Source: Streptococcus sp. S1
GTDB taxonomy: Bacteria > Bacillota > Bacilli > Lactobacillales > Streptococcaceae
Assembly: GCF_034137685.1 (NCBI RefSeq)
Contig: NZ_CP139418.1
Span: 206,001-270,000 of the forward strand
DNA length: 64,000 nucleotides
Reading direction: 5' to 3'
Shown piece after piece: positions 46,791 to 56,902 of this stretch; position 1 is the stretch's first letter, and every line of letters starts with the position of its first letter. The position numbers and the translations under genes were made by a program. The notes below the pieces were generated by a model. The model did not search any database. It worked only from the letters and a program-made list of their open reading frames with translations, and had not been told where the DNA came from.

Positions 46791-47405
46791 TTAGGATACC
46801 AATTTTTCGTGGATGTTTTGATAAACAGGGTCAAAGATATCATTGACAAAGAAATGCCATACACCGATCAAGACGAAAAAGAGAAGGGCTGGCATATAGT
46901 AGCTAATGACCCCAAGTAGCGCTGTTCCAAGGATGAGCTTCAGAACCGGACGAATGTCCAGCAACATTCCGATCAAACTGAGCTTGATACTGTTGGCATA
47001 AGAGAGATCAAAATGAACTTGCAATTTCAAATAAACGGCGTAAGCTAGAGGCGCAACCAAGAGGAAAACCAGATTAAACAAGAGAACCAAAATTTGGAAG
47101 AAATTCAAGTGAGGAATCTGGACCATGAGGTACATGCCATATAGGAGAACCCCTTCAATGGCAAAGAAGGTATAAAAGACTTGATTAGCCGGGCGTAGAT
47201 TTTCTTTGAAGAGTTCCCAAGCGCGTGACCAATGATAGTCCTTGTAGGTCATGCCATTTTCCGCATAGAGGCTCATGATAGTGGCACTAGCCGGTCCTAC
47301 TCCTAGCAGAACACCCCCACAGATCGTCAAGACCCAAAAAATCCCTGTTACCAGCATAGCAACATAGACTCTCGTAAAAATGAACTCGATGATTTTTCCC
47401 ATCAT
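46791..47405 (-). CDS. yesL: YesL-like DUF624 membrane protein
   Basis: A 204-residue protein with five hydrophobic helices, of the DUF624/YesL family commonly encoded with YesMN systems and carbohydrate ABC importers. Its function is unknown; an accessory role in sensing or transport is likely. It is 2 bp from the kinase gene and first in the yesLMN operon, with a promoter overlapped by a cre-like site. Confidence 0.8.
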   Translation of the reverse strand: MMGKIIEFIFTRVYVAMLVTGIFWVLTICGGVLLGVGPASATIMSLYAENGMTYKDYHWSRAWELFKENLRPANQVFYTFFAIEGVLLYGMYLMVQIPHLNFFQILVLLFNLVFLLVAPLAYAVYLKLQVHFDLSYANSIKLSLIGMLLDIRPVLKLILGTALLGVISYYMPALLFFVLIGVWHFFVNDIFDPVYQNIHEKLVS

Positions 47406-47432
47406 TCAGCCTCTTTTCCAATTAGTGATTCT

Positions 47433-47462
47433 ATTATACCATAAAAATAAAACGCTTTCCCC
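47433..47462 (-). promoter_or_regulatory. yesLMN promoter and cre-like site
   Basis: Minus-strand extended -10 TGGTATAAT (TATAAT 47433-47438) with a cre-like GGGAAAGCGTTTTA (about 47449-47462) in the -35 region. Confidence 0.58.
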
Positions 47463-47525
47463 CTATTTGCATTGGTAAATTGAAATATTGATTTTCATTT
47501 ACAGGATTCATTTTCATAAAGACAC

Positions 47526-47554
47526 AAAAAGACTTTGGAGATCCCTCCAAAGCC
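47526..47554 (-). terminator. Terminator of the N-glycan importer operon
   Basis: Stem GACTTTGGAG/CTCCAAAGCC (47531-47540 and 47545-47554), T run on the minus strand. Confidence 0.82.
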
Positions 47555-47572
47555 TTTTCGCACTACCTGTTC

Positions 47573-49054
47573 TTATTTTTTAGAAGCAAGGAATTCGTCG
47601 TATTGTTTTTGCATTTCGTCAAGCACTTTTTGGTAAGCACCTTCTGATTTCAATTTTTCAAGCATCTTAGGAACTTCTACTTCAGGATCCACTGTACCAG
47701 TATTGATAGCACCTGCGAATTGGTTCAAAGTATTTGTAAGAGCAGTGATTTCTGATTTCACTTTATCTGTGTTAAAGATGAAGCCAAGTGCTGGAGATTC
47801 TTTTGCAGTTTCCAAGTCTTTCTTAGATTGTGCAATTTGTTCATCTGTTACGTTTTCGTTGATGTAAAGAATCCAGTTGTTACCAGTGTTCCATCCAGAC
47901 ATGTGAGTGTTTCCGTTGTAGCCATCCAAGACTTTGACACGGTTTTCTTTGCCAGGAACTTTTTCCCAGTTCTTGCCTTCTGGTCCATAAACAAGGCCGT
48001 TCAAGAGTTCTGGATCAGTGTTCAAGAGGTTCAACACTTCCATTGCTTTTTCTTTGTTCTTAGAGTTGTTTGAGATAACAAAGTTAGCTACTTGAGTAGT
48101 GTTGTTCTTCTTGTAAAGTTCAGTAAATGGTTTGATTTCGATCTTACGGTTTGCTACACGAGTAAGCAAGCTGTTACCGTAGTCAGCTGGTCCTACTGTT
48201 TCTTCACGAACCAACCATGTATCTTGAGAAAGATCATAACCAGTGTCGCTCGTTGCTACGTCTTTTGGAATGTATCCTGCTTCGTAGTATTTGTGAAGAG
48301 TCTTCAAGTTTTCTACATAACGAGGAATTGTGTAACGGTCAACGATCTTAGTGGTGTCACCTTTCAAGTCAACAACGAATGGAAGTCCATCAACAGCCAC
48401 ATAGTCGAAGTCATCTGAAGGTCCACCGTAGCTCTTGTTCATTGCAAATGGAACAACGTTTGGATCTTTTTCTTTGATAGCTTTCAAGACTGGTTCAAGA
48501 GAAGCATAGTCTTTCACGTTTGAAACGTCGATACCATATTTTTCAAGAAGTGGTCCGTTGAAGGCAAAGTTTTGAGAAGATGCCACGTTAGCTGCTACTG
48601 GAACAGCATAGATCTTGCCATTTACAGTGTTCCCTTTGATGTAAGCTGGGTCAAGTGCTTTGTAAAGGTCTTTTCCTTCTTTCTTGTACAATTCTGTCAA
48701 GTCAGCATAAGCACCTTTTTGAGCGTTGATAACGTAGTTATTAGCAAAGGCAATATCATAGTTTTCACCAGATGAGATGATAACGTTCATTTTTTGTGCG
48801 TAGTCACCCCAACCAAGATATTGGATATCCAATTTTGCGCCAACTTTCTTTTCAATGATCTTGTTGGCATTTTTAAGAAGAACATCCAAGTTATCTGGTT
48901 TATCACCGATTTGGTACATCTTGATGATTGGTTTACCGTCTTCAGTTGTTGCAGATTTCTTGTTGTTACCTGTAAGGCTTCCACAAGCAGCAAGAGTAGC
49001 TCCAAGAGCGATGACACTAGCAGATGCTAACGCGTATTTTTTCCAATTTTTCAT
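47573..49054 (-). CDS. ngtS: ABC importer solute-binding lipoprotein (NgtS-like)
   Basis: A 493-residue lipoprotein: signal peptide ending in the lipobox LAACGS (Cys about 24), then a family 1 binding fold of the large type used for complex glycans. It ends the operon permease-permease-binding protein. In pneumococcus the NgtS-P1-P2 importer takes up N-glycan oligosaccharides released by EndoD; the adjoining hexosaminidase and three mannosidase genes support the same role here. The gene symbol is by analogy. Confidence 0.83.
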   Translation of the reverse strand: MKNWKKYALASASVIALGATLAACGSLTGNNKKSATTEDGKPIIKMYQIGDKPDNLDVLLKNANKIIEKKVGAKLDIQYLGWGDYAQKMNVIISSGENYDIAFANNYVINAQKGAYADLTELYKKEGKDLYKALDPAYIKGNTVNGKIYAVPVAANVASSQNFAFNGPLLEKYGIDVSNVKDYASLEPVLKAIKEKDPNVVPFAMNKSYGGPSDDFDYVAVDGLPFVVDLKGDTTKIVDRYTIPRYVENLKTLHKYYEAGYIPKDVATSDTGYDLSQDTWLVREETVGPADYGNSLLTRVANRKIEIKPFTELYKKNNTTQVANFVISNNSKNKEKAMEVLNLLNTDPELLNGLVYGPEGKNWEKVPGKENRVKVLDGYNGNTHMSGWNTGNNWILYINENVTDEQIAQSKKDLETAKESPALGFIFNTDKVKSEITALTNTLNQFAGAINTGTVDPEVEVPKMLEKLKSEGAYQKVLDEMQKQYDEFLASKK

Positions 49055-49133
49055 AAGAAAAATCTCCTTTATGTTATTTTCTTTTTAGACTAAGTTATGA
49101 GTTGAAAATCCTGCTGATTTTCAATGAACGATG

Positions 49134-50066
49134 TTATTCTTTCACACCACCGATGGTCAAGCCTTTTACAAAGTAGCGTTGGAAGAATGGATAGAGAATG
49201 GCGATTGGCACTGTTGCCACAACCACCATGGCCATACGTCCTGTTTCCCGTGGGATGGATTGTACAGCTCCTGCCAATTGGCCGGATACCCCGACGTTTT
49301 TAGCGATGTAATCCATATTGTTTTGGATTTGCATCAAGAGGTATTGCAATGGGTAAAGGTTGTCACTCTTAATATAGAGGAGGGCATTGAACCAGTCGTT
49401 CCAGAACCCTAAAGCAGTGAACAAACTGATAGTCGCAATCCCTGGTAGAGACAATGGCAAGCAGATTTGGAAGAAGATCCGTGTTTCACTTGCCCCATCG
49501 ATCCGAGCGGATTCAAGGATAGCTTCTGGAATGGTCCGTTTAAAGAAGGTCCGCATCAATATGATGTTAAATGGACTGAGCAACATTGGGATAATCAAAG
49601 CTCCGATGGTATCACCTAACTGCAAGAGTTGAGTGGTCACAATGTAGCTTGGAACCAACCCTGCACTAAAGAGCATACTAAGGAGTGAAAATACGGTAAA
49701 GAACTTGCGGTATTTAAAGGTACTCCGTGAGATTGCGTAAGCATAAGTTGTGGTGATAAAGACATTACATGCTGTTCCCACAATGGTCACAAACAAGGTA
49801 ATGAAGAGGGCTTGCAAGATTTTGTCTTTGAACTGTACCAAGAAGAGGTAACCATCAAATCCAAATTTTGCTGGCCAGAATTGGAAACCATGGACTGCCA
49901 AACTTTGTTCGTCTGTCAAAGAGATCATGACAACGAAGATGAAGGGAAGCACACAGGTCAAGCCGACCAAGGTCAACAACAAGGTAAAGAAGAAGTTGCT
50001 CTTCTTACTGAAAGAATGGATCCCGACATTATCAATTTTTTCTTTTTGAATGGTTGATTTTTTCAT
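49134..50066 (-). CDS. ngtP2: ABC importer permease, LplC/YtcP type (NgtP2-like)
   Basis: A 310-residue membrane protein with six helices and the EAA loop ESARIDGASETRIFFQICLPLSLPG (about 205-229) that contacts the shared ATPase. The ATG at 50066 follows AAGGAGG and yields MKKSTIQKEK; a longer frame to 50117 overlaps the upstream permease. No ATPase gene is nearby, as with other streptococcal importers that share MsmK. Confidence 0.88.
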   Translation of the reverse strand: MKKSTIQKEKIDNVGIHSFSKKSNFFFTLLLTLVGLTCVLPFIFVVMISLTDEQSLAVHGFQFWPAKFGFDGYLFLVQFKDKILQALFITLFVTIVGTACNVFITTTYAYAISRSTFKYRKFFTVFSLLSMLFSAGLVPSYIVTTQLLQLGDTIGALIIPMLLSPFNIILMRTFFKRTIPEAILESARIDGASETRIFFQICLPLSLPGIATISLFTALGFWNDWFNALLYIKSDNLYPLQYLLMQIQNNMDYIAKNVGVSGQLAGAVQSIPRETGRMAMVVVATVPIAILYPFFQRYFVKGLTIGGVKE

Positions 50067-50079
50067 ACGATCCTCCTTT

Positions 50080-51009
50080 CTAGAAGAGAGCGGCATTCTT
50101 ATCAATGCGACGGGCAATGATATTTGAGATTAAAACAAGAACCAAACCGACTACCGATTGGTAAAGACCGGCTGCTGCTGTCATCCCGATATCCCCTGAC
50201 TTGGTCAAACCGTTGTAGACATAAACATCAATAACGTTGGTCACACTATAGAGCGCTCCAGCATTATGCGGGATTTGGTAGAAAAGACCGAAATCTGCGC
50301 GGAAGATATTTCCGACTGCAAGAATAGTCAAAACCGTAATCAAGGAAGACAACTGAGGAATGGTGATGTTGCGAATGCGTTGCCACTTAGACGCACCATC
50401 CACAGTCGCTGCTTCATAGTAAGTTGGGTCAATTCCCATGATGGTTGCATAGTACATGACACTACTATAACCAAAGCCTTTCCAGATTCCTAAGAAGAGG
50501 AGAAGCGCTGGCCAGATCCACAATTCCGAGTAGAAATTGATGGCTTTCATACCAAATGAAGTTAAGATGTGGTTGACCAATCCTTTGTCCACGTTAAGAA
50601 AGGCATCGGTGAAGAAGCTGATGATAACCCATGATAGGAAGTATGGGAAGAGCATGGAGGTTTGAAGCACCTTGACCACTCTTTTTGATCTCAACTCACT
50701 AAAGATGATGGCGATCCCAACGGAAACAATCAATCCTAAGAAGATGAATCCTAAGTTGTACAATACCGTGTTTCTTGTAATAATGTAGGCATCTTTGGAA
50801 CTAAAGAGGAACTTGAAATTGTCAAAGCCAACCCACTTACTCTTCATGACACTGTCAATGAAGCCCTCTCCCGTAATATGATAGTCCTTAAATGCTACGA
50901 TATTCCCAAAAACCGGAATATAGAAGAATAAGATTAACCACGCTGCACCAGGTAAGACCATTAAAAGAAAAATGAAATTTTCTCTCAGAGTCCTTACAAA
51001 CTTTTTCAT
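50080..51009 (-). CDS. ngtP1: ABC importer permease, LplB type (NgtP1-like)
   Basis: A 309-residue membrane protein with six helices and the EAA loop YYEAATVDGASKWQRIRNITIPQL (about 197-220). First gene of the importer operon; 13 bp before the second permease. It has a near-consensus promoter with a perfect cre downstream. Confidence 0.88.
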   Translation of the reverse strand: MKKFVRTLRENFIFLLMVLPGAAWLILFFYIPVFGNIVAFKDYHITGEGFIDSVMKSKWVGFDNFKFLFSSKDAYIITRNTVLYNLGFIFLGLIVSVGIAIIFSELRSKRVVKVLQTSMLFPYFLSWVIISFFTDAFLNVDKGLVNHILTSFGMKAINFYSELWIWPALLLFLGIWKGFGYSSVMYYATIMGIDPTYYEAATVDGASKWQRIRNITIPQLSSLITVLTILAVGNIFRADFGLFYQIPHNAGALYSVTNVIDVYVYNGLTKSGDIGMTAAAGLYQSVVGLVLVLISNIIARRIDKNAALF

Positions 51010-51049
51010 TTAACTCCCCCCTTTGAGCCTTGAGCGTGTTTATTTGCTT

Positions 51050-51098
51050 TGGTAGCGTTTACATCACCTATTATAAGATAGCCCATTTACATTTTCAA
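51050..51098 (-). promoter_or_regulatory. Importer promoter with consensus cre
   Basis: -35 TTGAAA (51093-51098), 17 bp, -10 TATAAT (51070-51075) on the minus strand; cre TGGTAGCGTTTACA at 51050-51063, just downstream of the start point, matching the consensus at all fixed positions. Confidence 0.8.
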
Positions 51099-51149
51099 AC
51101 TCCTAATTATAGAAAAAATTCTACAAATTTATGACATAGTTTTAAAAAA

Positions 51150-51191
51150 GAGTAGAAAAGGGTGGTCGTAAAGACAGCTCCTCTTCTACTC
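51150..51191 (-). terminator. Terminator after the GH20 gene
   Basis: Stem GAGTAGAA/TTCTACTC (51150-51157 and 51184-51191), T run on the minus strand. Confidence 0.75.
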
Positions 51192-51235
51192 CTAGCCACT
51201 GTGGATGAGACTTCTGTCATCCAACTTGGCATTTT

Positions 51236-53116
51236 TTACGTTGTATAAATGGTTGAAGCCGTCGCAATAGTATGCCACTGGTTAGCCGTTGTGGCTGCGA
51301 AGTCCTGATCCCCGTAGAAATCGTTGAATGGCAAGATCTCTACTTCTAGTTCATCGATACGAGGGATTTCGCCTGCTAGGTAGTTTTCAATACGGCTTTC
51401 AGCTCGCTTGATCCGCTGCAAGAGTCCACCCATACGAATATCTACGGTATCCAAACCAAATACCTTGTTTTCTTTCAACCATTGGTGGCTAAAGAGAGCA
51501 TGGAAGTGTTCAATCTGGCTTCTAAGTTTTGGCAATTCTTCCTGAGCGATTTGTTGCAAGCTCTCTTTATCACCTGCGTGATAAGCCTCCCGGATGCGTC
51601 GTCCTACATCGACTTTACTACTTAAAATAGCATTCAACTGAGCCTGAGTTTCAAAGAGATAGGCGTAGACGCCCGCTTTTTCTTTAATGTCAGAAAGAAT
51701 CTCAGCTGCCTTGGCAAAGTGAGGTTTGTCCTGTTCAGGAGTCATGTGCTTGTCAAGAATTGGGCAAAGAACATCCTGATAAAAAACATAGCGGTTGGGG
51801 TTAATCCCACTGAGATTAGCTGGTAGGTCTGGCAAGAGATTGGCCAGATCCAGCTGCATAAAGTCCTCAACTGAGAGGCCTGTATTGCCCTTAAAGTGAG
51901 CAGACAGACGCTCTAAATCATTGCGGTAGCTGAGCTCCGCCCAGATTTGTAAGCTAGGCAGGATCGAGAACTGGGCCGTTTCACCACCGTTGTCCCCCCA
52001 ACCTGTCACGATGACTTCCTTGATCTGGTTGGCACGGCAGGCTTTATTGGCTTCAATAGCTACTAAGCGACTAAATTGGTTGTGGGGCGTAAAACCAATC
52101 CACTTCCAGGCACCACCAGCAAAGGCAATATCCTGACTAATCTTATGGTGATTACGGAAGTTTCGGTTGTATTTTTCCTCGCTATCTTGATAATAATCCC
52201 AGTAAACCAAGGTGACACGGTCTTTGAGACGGTCAAGAAAAACTCGTGTTTCCTCTGGAATTTCAACATCACGGTCGTACTGGCCATCTGCTGACATGAG
52301 TTTGAAGAACATATCGCTCCACATCTGGCAGTGGAAACCATACTTGTCTGCAATATCCAGCACGCGCTCCAAGTGTTGGCACATAAGGAGACTACGATCC
52401 ACAACACCATTGAGAATCAAATAGCGACCCAAACCAACCAAGTGGGCTTCGTCCATGCCGATATTGACCTTGCGTGTTTGTAGCTCAGACAAAGTCGCAA
52501 ACATGCCGTCGATTAGGTCGTAAACTTTTTCTTCGCCGATAAGGAGAATGTCCTCTACATCACGGAGTTGCTGAACTTCTTTGACACCCCATTTGACAAA
52601 GGCTGATAAGTGAGCCAAGGTCTGAATACATGGTACAAAGGTCATATCAAACTGCTGGGCATAGGCTTCGATTTCCTGTAATTCTTCAGCTGAATAAGCC
52701 CCACGGAAATAACCAAAATAAGGTTGCCCTTCAATCTGATAGGTGTCTTCCATATAAAGCTCAAAGGTTGAGTAGCCCATCAGAGCTAAGACTTCAATCA
52801 TCTGCTTGGCAGATGCAACATTGATCACGGCATTGCGCGAACAATCCGCCATGTAGGCTAAATCTTCATAAGCCGCCTGCTCTTCAATCTCTACCTTGTC
52901 CCCTTCTGCTAATGCTGTTGCGAGAACCGATAAGGCACGGTAAAGCTGATGAGATTTGCGATAAGTCAATTGATATTCTCCGCCCTCACCCTTGATAGAG
53001 ATAGAAGCTTGGTCAGACTGAGCGACTGCCACTTCTACATCTGGTAGAGAAATGTGCTTTTGAAGTAAGTCTATAGCTTGCTGTTGTTTACTGCTAATTC
53101 CGGTAAAATTTACCAT
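51236..53116 (-). CDS. GH20 beta-N-acetylhexosaminidase (GH20C-like)
   Basis: A 626-residue intracellular hexosaminidase without signal peptide. The catalytic pair Asp222-Glu223 lies in [13 protein letters not shown], as required for substrate-assisted hydrolysis of terminal GlcNAc/GalNAc. Its length and neighbours match pneumococcal GH20C, which acts on imported glycan pieces. It overlaps the ROK gene by 7 bp and is last in the GH125-GH38-ROK-GH20 series. Confidence 0.88.
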   Translation of the reverse strand: MVNFTGISSKQQQAIDLLQKHISLPDVEVAVAQSDQASISIKGEGGEYQLTYRKSHQLYRALSVLATALAEGDKVEIEEQAAYEDLAYMADCSRNAVINVASAKQMIEVLALMGYSTFELYMEDTYQIEGQPYFGYFRGAYSAEELQEIEAYAQQFDMTFVPCIQTLAHLSAFVKWGVKEVQQLRDVEDILLIGEEKVYDLIDGMFATLSELQTRKVNIGMDEAHLVGLGRYLILNGVVDRSLLMCQHLERVLDIADKYGFHCQMWSDMFFKLMSADGQYDRDVEIPEETRVFLDRLKDRVTLVYWDYYQDSEEKYNRNFRNHHKISQDIAFAGGAWKWIGFTPHNQFSRLVAIEANKACRANQIKEVIVTGWGDNGGETAQFSILPSLQIWAELSYRNDLERLSAHFKGNTGLSVEDFMQLDLANLLPDLPANLSGINPNRYVFYQDVLCPILDKHMTPEQDKPHFAKAAEILSDIKEKAGVYAYLFETQAQLNAILSSKVDVGRRIREAYHAGDKESLQQIAQEELPKLRSQIEHFHALFSHQWLKENKVFGLDTVDIRMGGLLQRIKRAESRIENYLAGEIPRIDELEVEILPFNDFYGDQDFAATTANQWHTIATASTIYTT

Positions 53117-53979
53117 TGGTTTTCCTCCTGTAACCAGTTGACAAGGGCACCGTAGAGATTGGCATCTGCCTGATAGGTGCAGGCTTGGATGACTGGCGCA
53201 ATTGTATATTCTTCATATCTTTCCACAAAGACGTCTACCGCTTTTTGCACCCCTTTGATAAAATCTGGGTTCTGACTAATAGAGCCACCTAGGCTAATGA
53301 CATCTGGGTCGATTAGATACTGGATATTGAGCAAGCCTTGAGCTAGATTACGATTCATACGCTCAATGGCTTCTTGGCAAAGGGCATTGCCTGCTGCAGC
53401 CTCTTGATAAACCTTACGGCCATCCCAGTCTGACTGACCCGATTTTTCAATCACATAACGAACCATGTTTCCTGTAGAAGCTAGTTGTGACCAGTTATTG
53501 AGTTTTTCTGCTGGTTCGATAGTTGTCATGTAACCAAACTCTCCACCCAAGCCATGGCGACCACGGTGAATTTTGCCATTAATAATCATAGCCCCGCCAA
53601 TCCCTGTGCCAATGACAACACAGGCTGCATTTTCAATCTCAGGATGAGCTAGCAGTTCACTAAGTCCAACACAGTTGGCATCATTTTCTAGATGGACAGG
53701 TAGCTTATGATGAGCAAGCGCCTCATACCATGAGAAACCATGGATGTATGGAATGGCACTGATCCCCTCAATTACCCCTGTTTCTTGGTTAACAGCCCCT
53801 GGCACACTCATGGCAATCCCACGGTAGTCACGTTCTGACAATCGCTGGTCCAGCCAAGCTAGCAAATCTTCTAGAGTTTCTGTAGTTGGGGTACTGGCCT
53901 TATCTAAAATCTTTCCATCCGGAGTGAGACTAGCAAACTTAATCCCAGTCCCTCCGATATCAATCGTTGCAATGGTCAT
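53110..53979 (-). CDS. ROK-family sugar kinase
   Basis: A 289-residue kinase: phosphate loop [11 protein letters not shown] (6-16), catalytic ENDANCVG (about 98-105) and [20 protein letters not shown] followed by LGGEFGYM. The usual ROK zinc motif CxCGxxGC is absent. No DNA-binding domain, so it is an enzyme rather than a repressor. In this locus it probably phosphorylates mannose or N-acetylhexosamines released by the hydrolases; the substrate is inferred. Confidence 0.87.
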   Translation of the reverse strand: MTIATIDIGGTGIKFASLTPDGKILDKASTPTTETLEDLLAWLDQRLSERDYRGIAMSVPGAVNQETGVIEGISAIPYIHGFSWYEALAHHKLPVHLENDANCVGLSELLAHPEIENAACVVIGTGIGGAMIINGKIHRGRHGLGGEFGYMTTIEPAEKLNNWSQLASTGNMVRYVIEKSGQSDWDGRKVYQEAAAGNALCQEAIERMNRNLAQGLLNIQYLIDPDVISLGGSISQNPDFIKGVQKAVDVFVERYEEYTIAPVIQACTYQADANLYGALVNWLQEENQW

Positions 53980-54069
53980 GGCTTTTACCTGTAAAAAGGA
54001 GCGAGTCAGCAGTCGGTTCTTACTTTTTCGCTCCTCCTTTCCTTTTATTGTTTCTTCAGCTGCAAACAG

Positions 54070-56715
54070 CTATACTTCTTCTTTTTTAATCCATTCTGTC
54101 CGGATTTCTTGCGGTGCCAATAAACCTGTATGGACCGGATACGGTTGTTCCAGAAGATCGACAACCGTTTGTTGTCCTTCTGACACGCGCACATTTTCTT
54201 GGCTCATGTTGTAATAGCGAAGGATGTAACCTTCTTCATTTTCTGCTACCTTAAAGGCTGTTGGACAAACCTGAGGATGCGTCAAGGCTGTATGCTTGAG
54301 TAAGCTACCAGACGCTGCTACACTTCCTTCTTGTTTTTCAACTTGAAGGCTGGTCATCGGTGTCTGCAAAGCTTTCGCTCGGCGATAAGCGGAGAAGCGC
54401 CCCTGAGCTTGATGGCATTCTACTGCATATTCAACCTCAAAGTCCCGTAAGCATTGTGCTTCTGGTGTTGGGAAGTAGCCCCAGTCACCGAGTTCCCCTG
54501 AAGCACGAAGAAGGGTTACAGCTATCGTGTCGTCTCCAAGGATTTCGTATTCGTTCAATCCTTTGTTAGATACGGTCACTCCTTTAACGTCATCATACAA
54601 GCTGACAAAGGCTTGTTGGTGTTGGGGATTTTCAGGATTTTCCCAAGAAGCAGCCGGTTTATTTGGCCGTGTCACAACTTCATAGATACTTTCAGAATCG
54701 TTGCTTGGACGTGTATTGTGAGTCTTGACCAAGAGACGGATGCGGTGATCCTTGGCTGTATTGGTAAAGCGCGTCTTGAAGCGAATTTGCGGATCATCTA
54801 CAAAAATGGTCATCTCCGTTTCAAGAGGGATAGTTATCACCTCTTCTGAGCGACTTGCCTTGCGGTTCATAAACTCGATAATGCCTCTTTGCTCCGCATC
54901 CAATTGTTCATCTGCGCTAACTGGAATGGTCAAGTCATGTTTGAGCAAGACCTTAGCATAGCGAGCATTGTTTTCCAAGACCTCATAAGCTGTTAACTCC
55001 GCATAGATCGGCTCTGTTCCTTTTGGTTGGAAGTAGATATATTCATTTCCGATATCACCACGATCTTCAAAACGAAGGAAATCCTCATAAGCCTCATTGG
55101 TCGTTTTATCATAGAGGGTCAAGCCATCATCGATACTAAGGGTTACAAATGGCGTATCGATCACCCCATTTTGGAAAAGGCCATCATGATGAGGTGCTTT
55201 GCCTTCCAAGAGCTGGAAGGTGGTCCAAGAAAGAGGCGCTAGGTGAACCGGAACCGTCACGCGCACTTGACGCGCGATATAGGGTTGGCGGAATTTATCC
55301 TTAGGCAGAGTATAGCCAAAGCTTGCTCCCAAGTCCTCAATCTCTGCTTCTACAAGATGCCCATCTAAATCTTCTACGTGGTAGTCTGGCAAGCTCAAAG
55401 CGGCCATTTTCTTGAAGCCCTCTGTCGGGTGCAATTCCTTAAATGGACAAACTGCTACATTGACAATCGTGCTGACGGTATCTACCTTATTATGCAAGCC
55501 AGTATTGATGACCGTAAAGAGGTGCTCACTCTGGGCTTTTTGAGTTGCTAGTTTACCCTTCCATTCGTTCAGAAGGTTGGTCTTGACAAAGTTTCCAACT
55601 TGGTTGACCTTGGCAAAACGAACTTCCATTTCACGGTGAACATCATCCACGCTACATCCACAAATACTATCGTGTGGCGCATTTTGTAAGAGTGTCTTCC
55701 AGGCATAGGTCAATTGATCCTTGTGGTTGTGCCCACCAGTAATGATGGTCAAAGGTTCCACCACTTGCTCGAGCAAGTTGCTGTTTTCTTGGAAGGCTTG
55801 CTTGAGATAAATCCGAGAGGAAGACGTATTTGCCAGTGTGTACCAACCATCGGTTTCCTGACTGGTCAATTCTCCCGTAACCGTAGATAATTGCTCAGGA
55901 AGCGCACTTTCCACTGCTTGAACATATTCATCAAAAGAGCTATGAATAAAGGTCACGTCAGGGAAGAGTTCATTGGCCACGCGAATAGCTTCACTCAAGT
56001 TCCGTTGAACTGGTTGATGGTCACAACCGTTCATCATCAACCATTGGTTGGTTGAGGCATAATCACGAACGTCTGCTAATTTTTGTTTCCAGAAAGCCAA
56101 GGCTTCATCTTTATCCACTGGAATTTCATTCCCATTACTGTACCAGTTGGCAAAAAGAATACCGAGTACGCGACTACCATCCGCCCCTTGCCAGTACATT
56201 TCAGAAAATTGAGAGGTAAACTGCTCATCTTCGAGGACTTGGTTGTCAAATCCGATTGGTTTGACTCCACGACCAAAGGCTGCTACGTGGATACCTGATT
56301 TTTGAAGAATTTGAGGTGCTTGCCCCATATTTCCAAAGGTATCTGGGAAGTAACCAATCTGAGTGGATTTGCCCCATTTAGCGCATTCAGCCTGTCCAAT
56401 CAAGGTATTGCGGACGTTGGCTTCACTGGAGATCAGGTAATCATCCTGCAAGATATAGAAAGGACCAATCTTGAGCTTGCCCTCGTCGATATAACGTTGC
56501 ACCTTGTCGCGGTTTTCAGGGCGAATTTCTAAATAGTCGTCAAGGACAATGGTTTGTCCATCTAAGTGGAAACTTTTGAACTCCGGATCATTTTCAAAAA
56601 GATCAAACAGATTGTCAAACAGTTCCACCAATTGCATGCGGTGGCTTTCAAAAGGTAGATACCACTCACGATCCCAGTGGCTATGAGAGATGATATGTAC
56701 AACAACATTTTCCAT
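54070..56715 (-). CDS. GH38 alpha-mannosidase
   Basis: An 881-residue intracellular alpha-mannosidase. The zinc-binding motif SHSHWDREW (about 10-18) and the nucleophile region LMMNGCDHQPVQ (about 223-234) mark GH38; the C-terminal beta-sandwich domains are complete. The pneumococcal homologue trims alpha-1,3-linked mannose from N-glycan cores. It is 90 bp before the ROK gene and follows GH125, from which it is separated by a RUP-like repeat. Confidence 0.92.
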   Translation of the reverse strand: MENVVVHIISHSHWDREWYLPFESHRMQLVELFDNLFDLFENDPEFKSFHLDGQTIVLDDYLEIRPENRDKVQRYIDEGKLKIGPFYILQDDYLISSEANVRNTLIGQAECAKWGKSTQIGYFPDTFGNMGQAPQILQKSGIHVAAFGRGVKPIGFDNQVLEDEQFTSQFSEMYWQGADGSRVLGILFANWYSNGNEIPVDKDEALAFWKQKLADVRDYASTNQWLMMNGCDHQPVQRNLSEAIRVANELFPDVTFIHSSFDEYVQAVESALPEQLSTVTGELTSQETDGWYTLANTSSSRIYLKQAFQENSNLLEQVVEPLTIITGGHNHKDQLTYAWKTLLQNAPHDSICGCSVDDVHREMEVRFAKVNQVGNFVKTNLLNEWKGKLATQKAQSEHLFTVINTGLHNKVDTVSTIVNVAVCPFKELHPTEGFKKMAALSLPDYHVEDLDGHLVEAEIEDLGASFGYTLPKDKFRQPYIARQVRVTVPVHLAPLSWTTFQLLEGKAPHHDGLFQNGVIDTPFVTLSIDDGLTLYDKTTNEAYEDFLRFEDRGDIGNEYIYFQPKGTEPIYAELTAYEVLENNARYAKVLLKHDLTIPVSADEQLDAEQRGIIEFMNRKASRSEEVITIPLETEMTIFVDDPQIRFKTRFTNTAKDHRIRLLVKTHNTRPSNDSESIYEVVTRPNKPAASWENPENPQHQQAFVSLYDDVKGVTVSNKGLNEYEILGDDTIAVTLLRASGELGDWGYFPTPEAQCLRDFEVEYAVECHQAQGRFSAYRRAKALQTPMTSLQVEKQEGSVAASGSLLKHTALTHPQVCPTAFKVAENEEGYILRYYNMSQENVRVSEGQQTVVDLLEQPYPVHTGLLAPQEIRTEWIKKEEV

Positions 56716-56796
56716 GAGTAAAACCTCATTCTAACTTAAATTTAAAGATCTATTTGTGATTCTAACAAGAATCAGTGAAGCTAAAGCGTGCTCCTT

Positions 56797-56902
56797 ATAC
56801 TCAATGAAAATCAAAGAGCAAACTAGGAAGCTAGCCGCAGGCTGTACTTGAGTACGGCAAGGCGAAGCTGACGTGGTTTGAATTTGATTTTCGAAGAGTA
56901 TT
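56797..56902. repeat. RUP-like small repeat with terminal inverted repeats
   Basis: About 106 bp from ATACTCAATGAAAATCAAA to TTTGATTTTCGAAGAGTAT, whose ends are near-perfect inverted repeats. The interior (CTAGCCGCAGG, GGCGAAGCTGACGTGG) is recognisably of a repeat family scattered through mitis-group genomes. It runs into the stop codon of the GH125 gene. Confidence 0.75.

Noticed and set aside
47573..49054. Assignment of the solute-binding protein to a general maltose or multiple-sugar importer
   Set aside because: The LplB/LplC-type permeases without ATPase and the adjacent mannosidase and hexosaminidase genes fit the N-glycan importer better.
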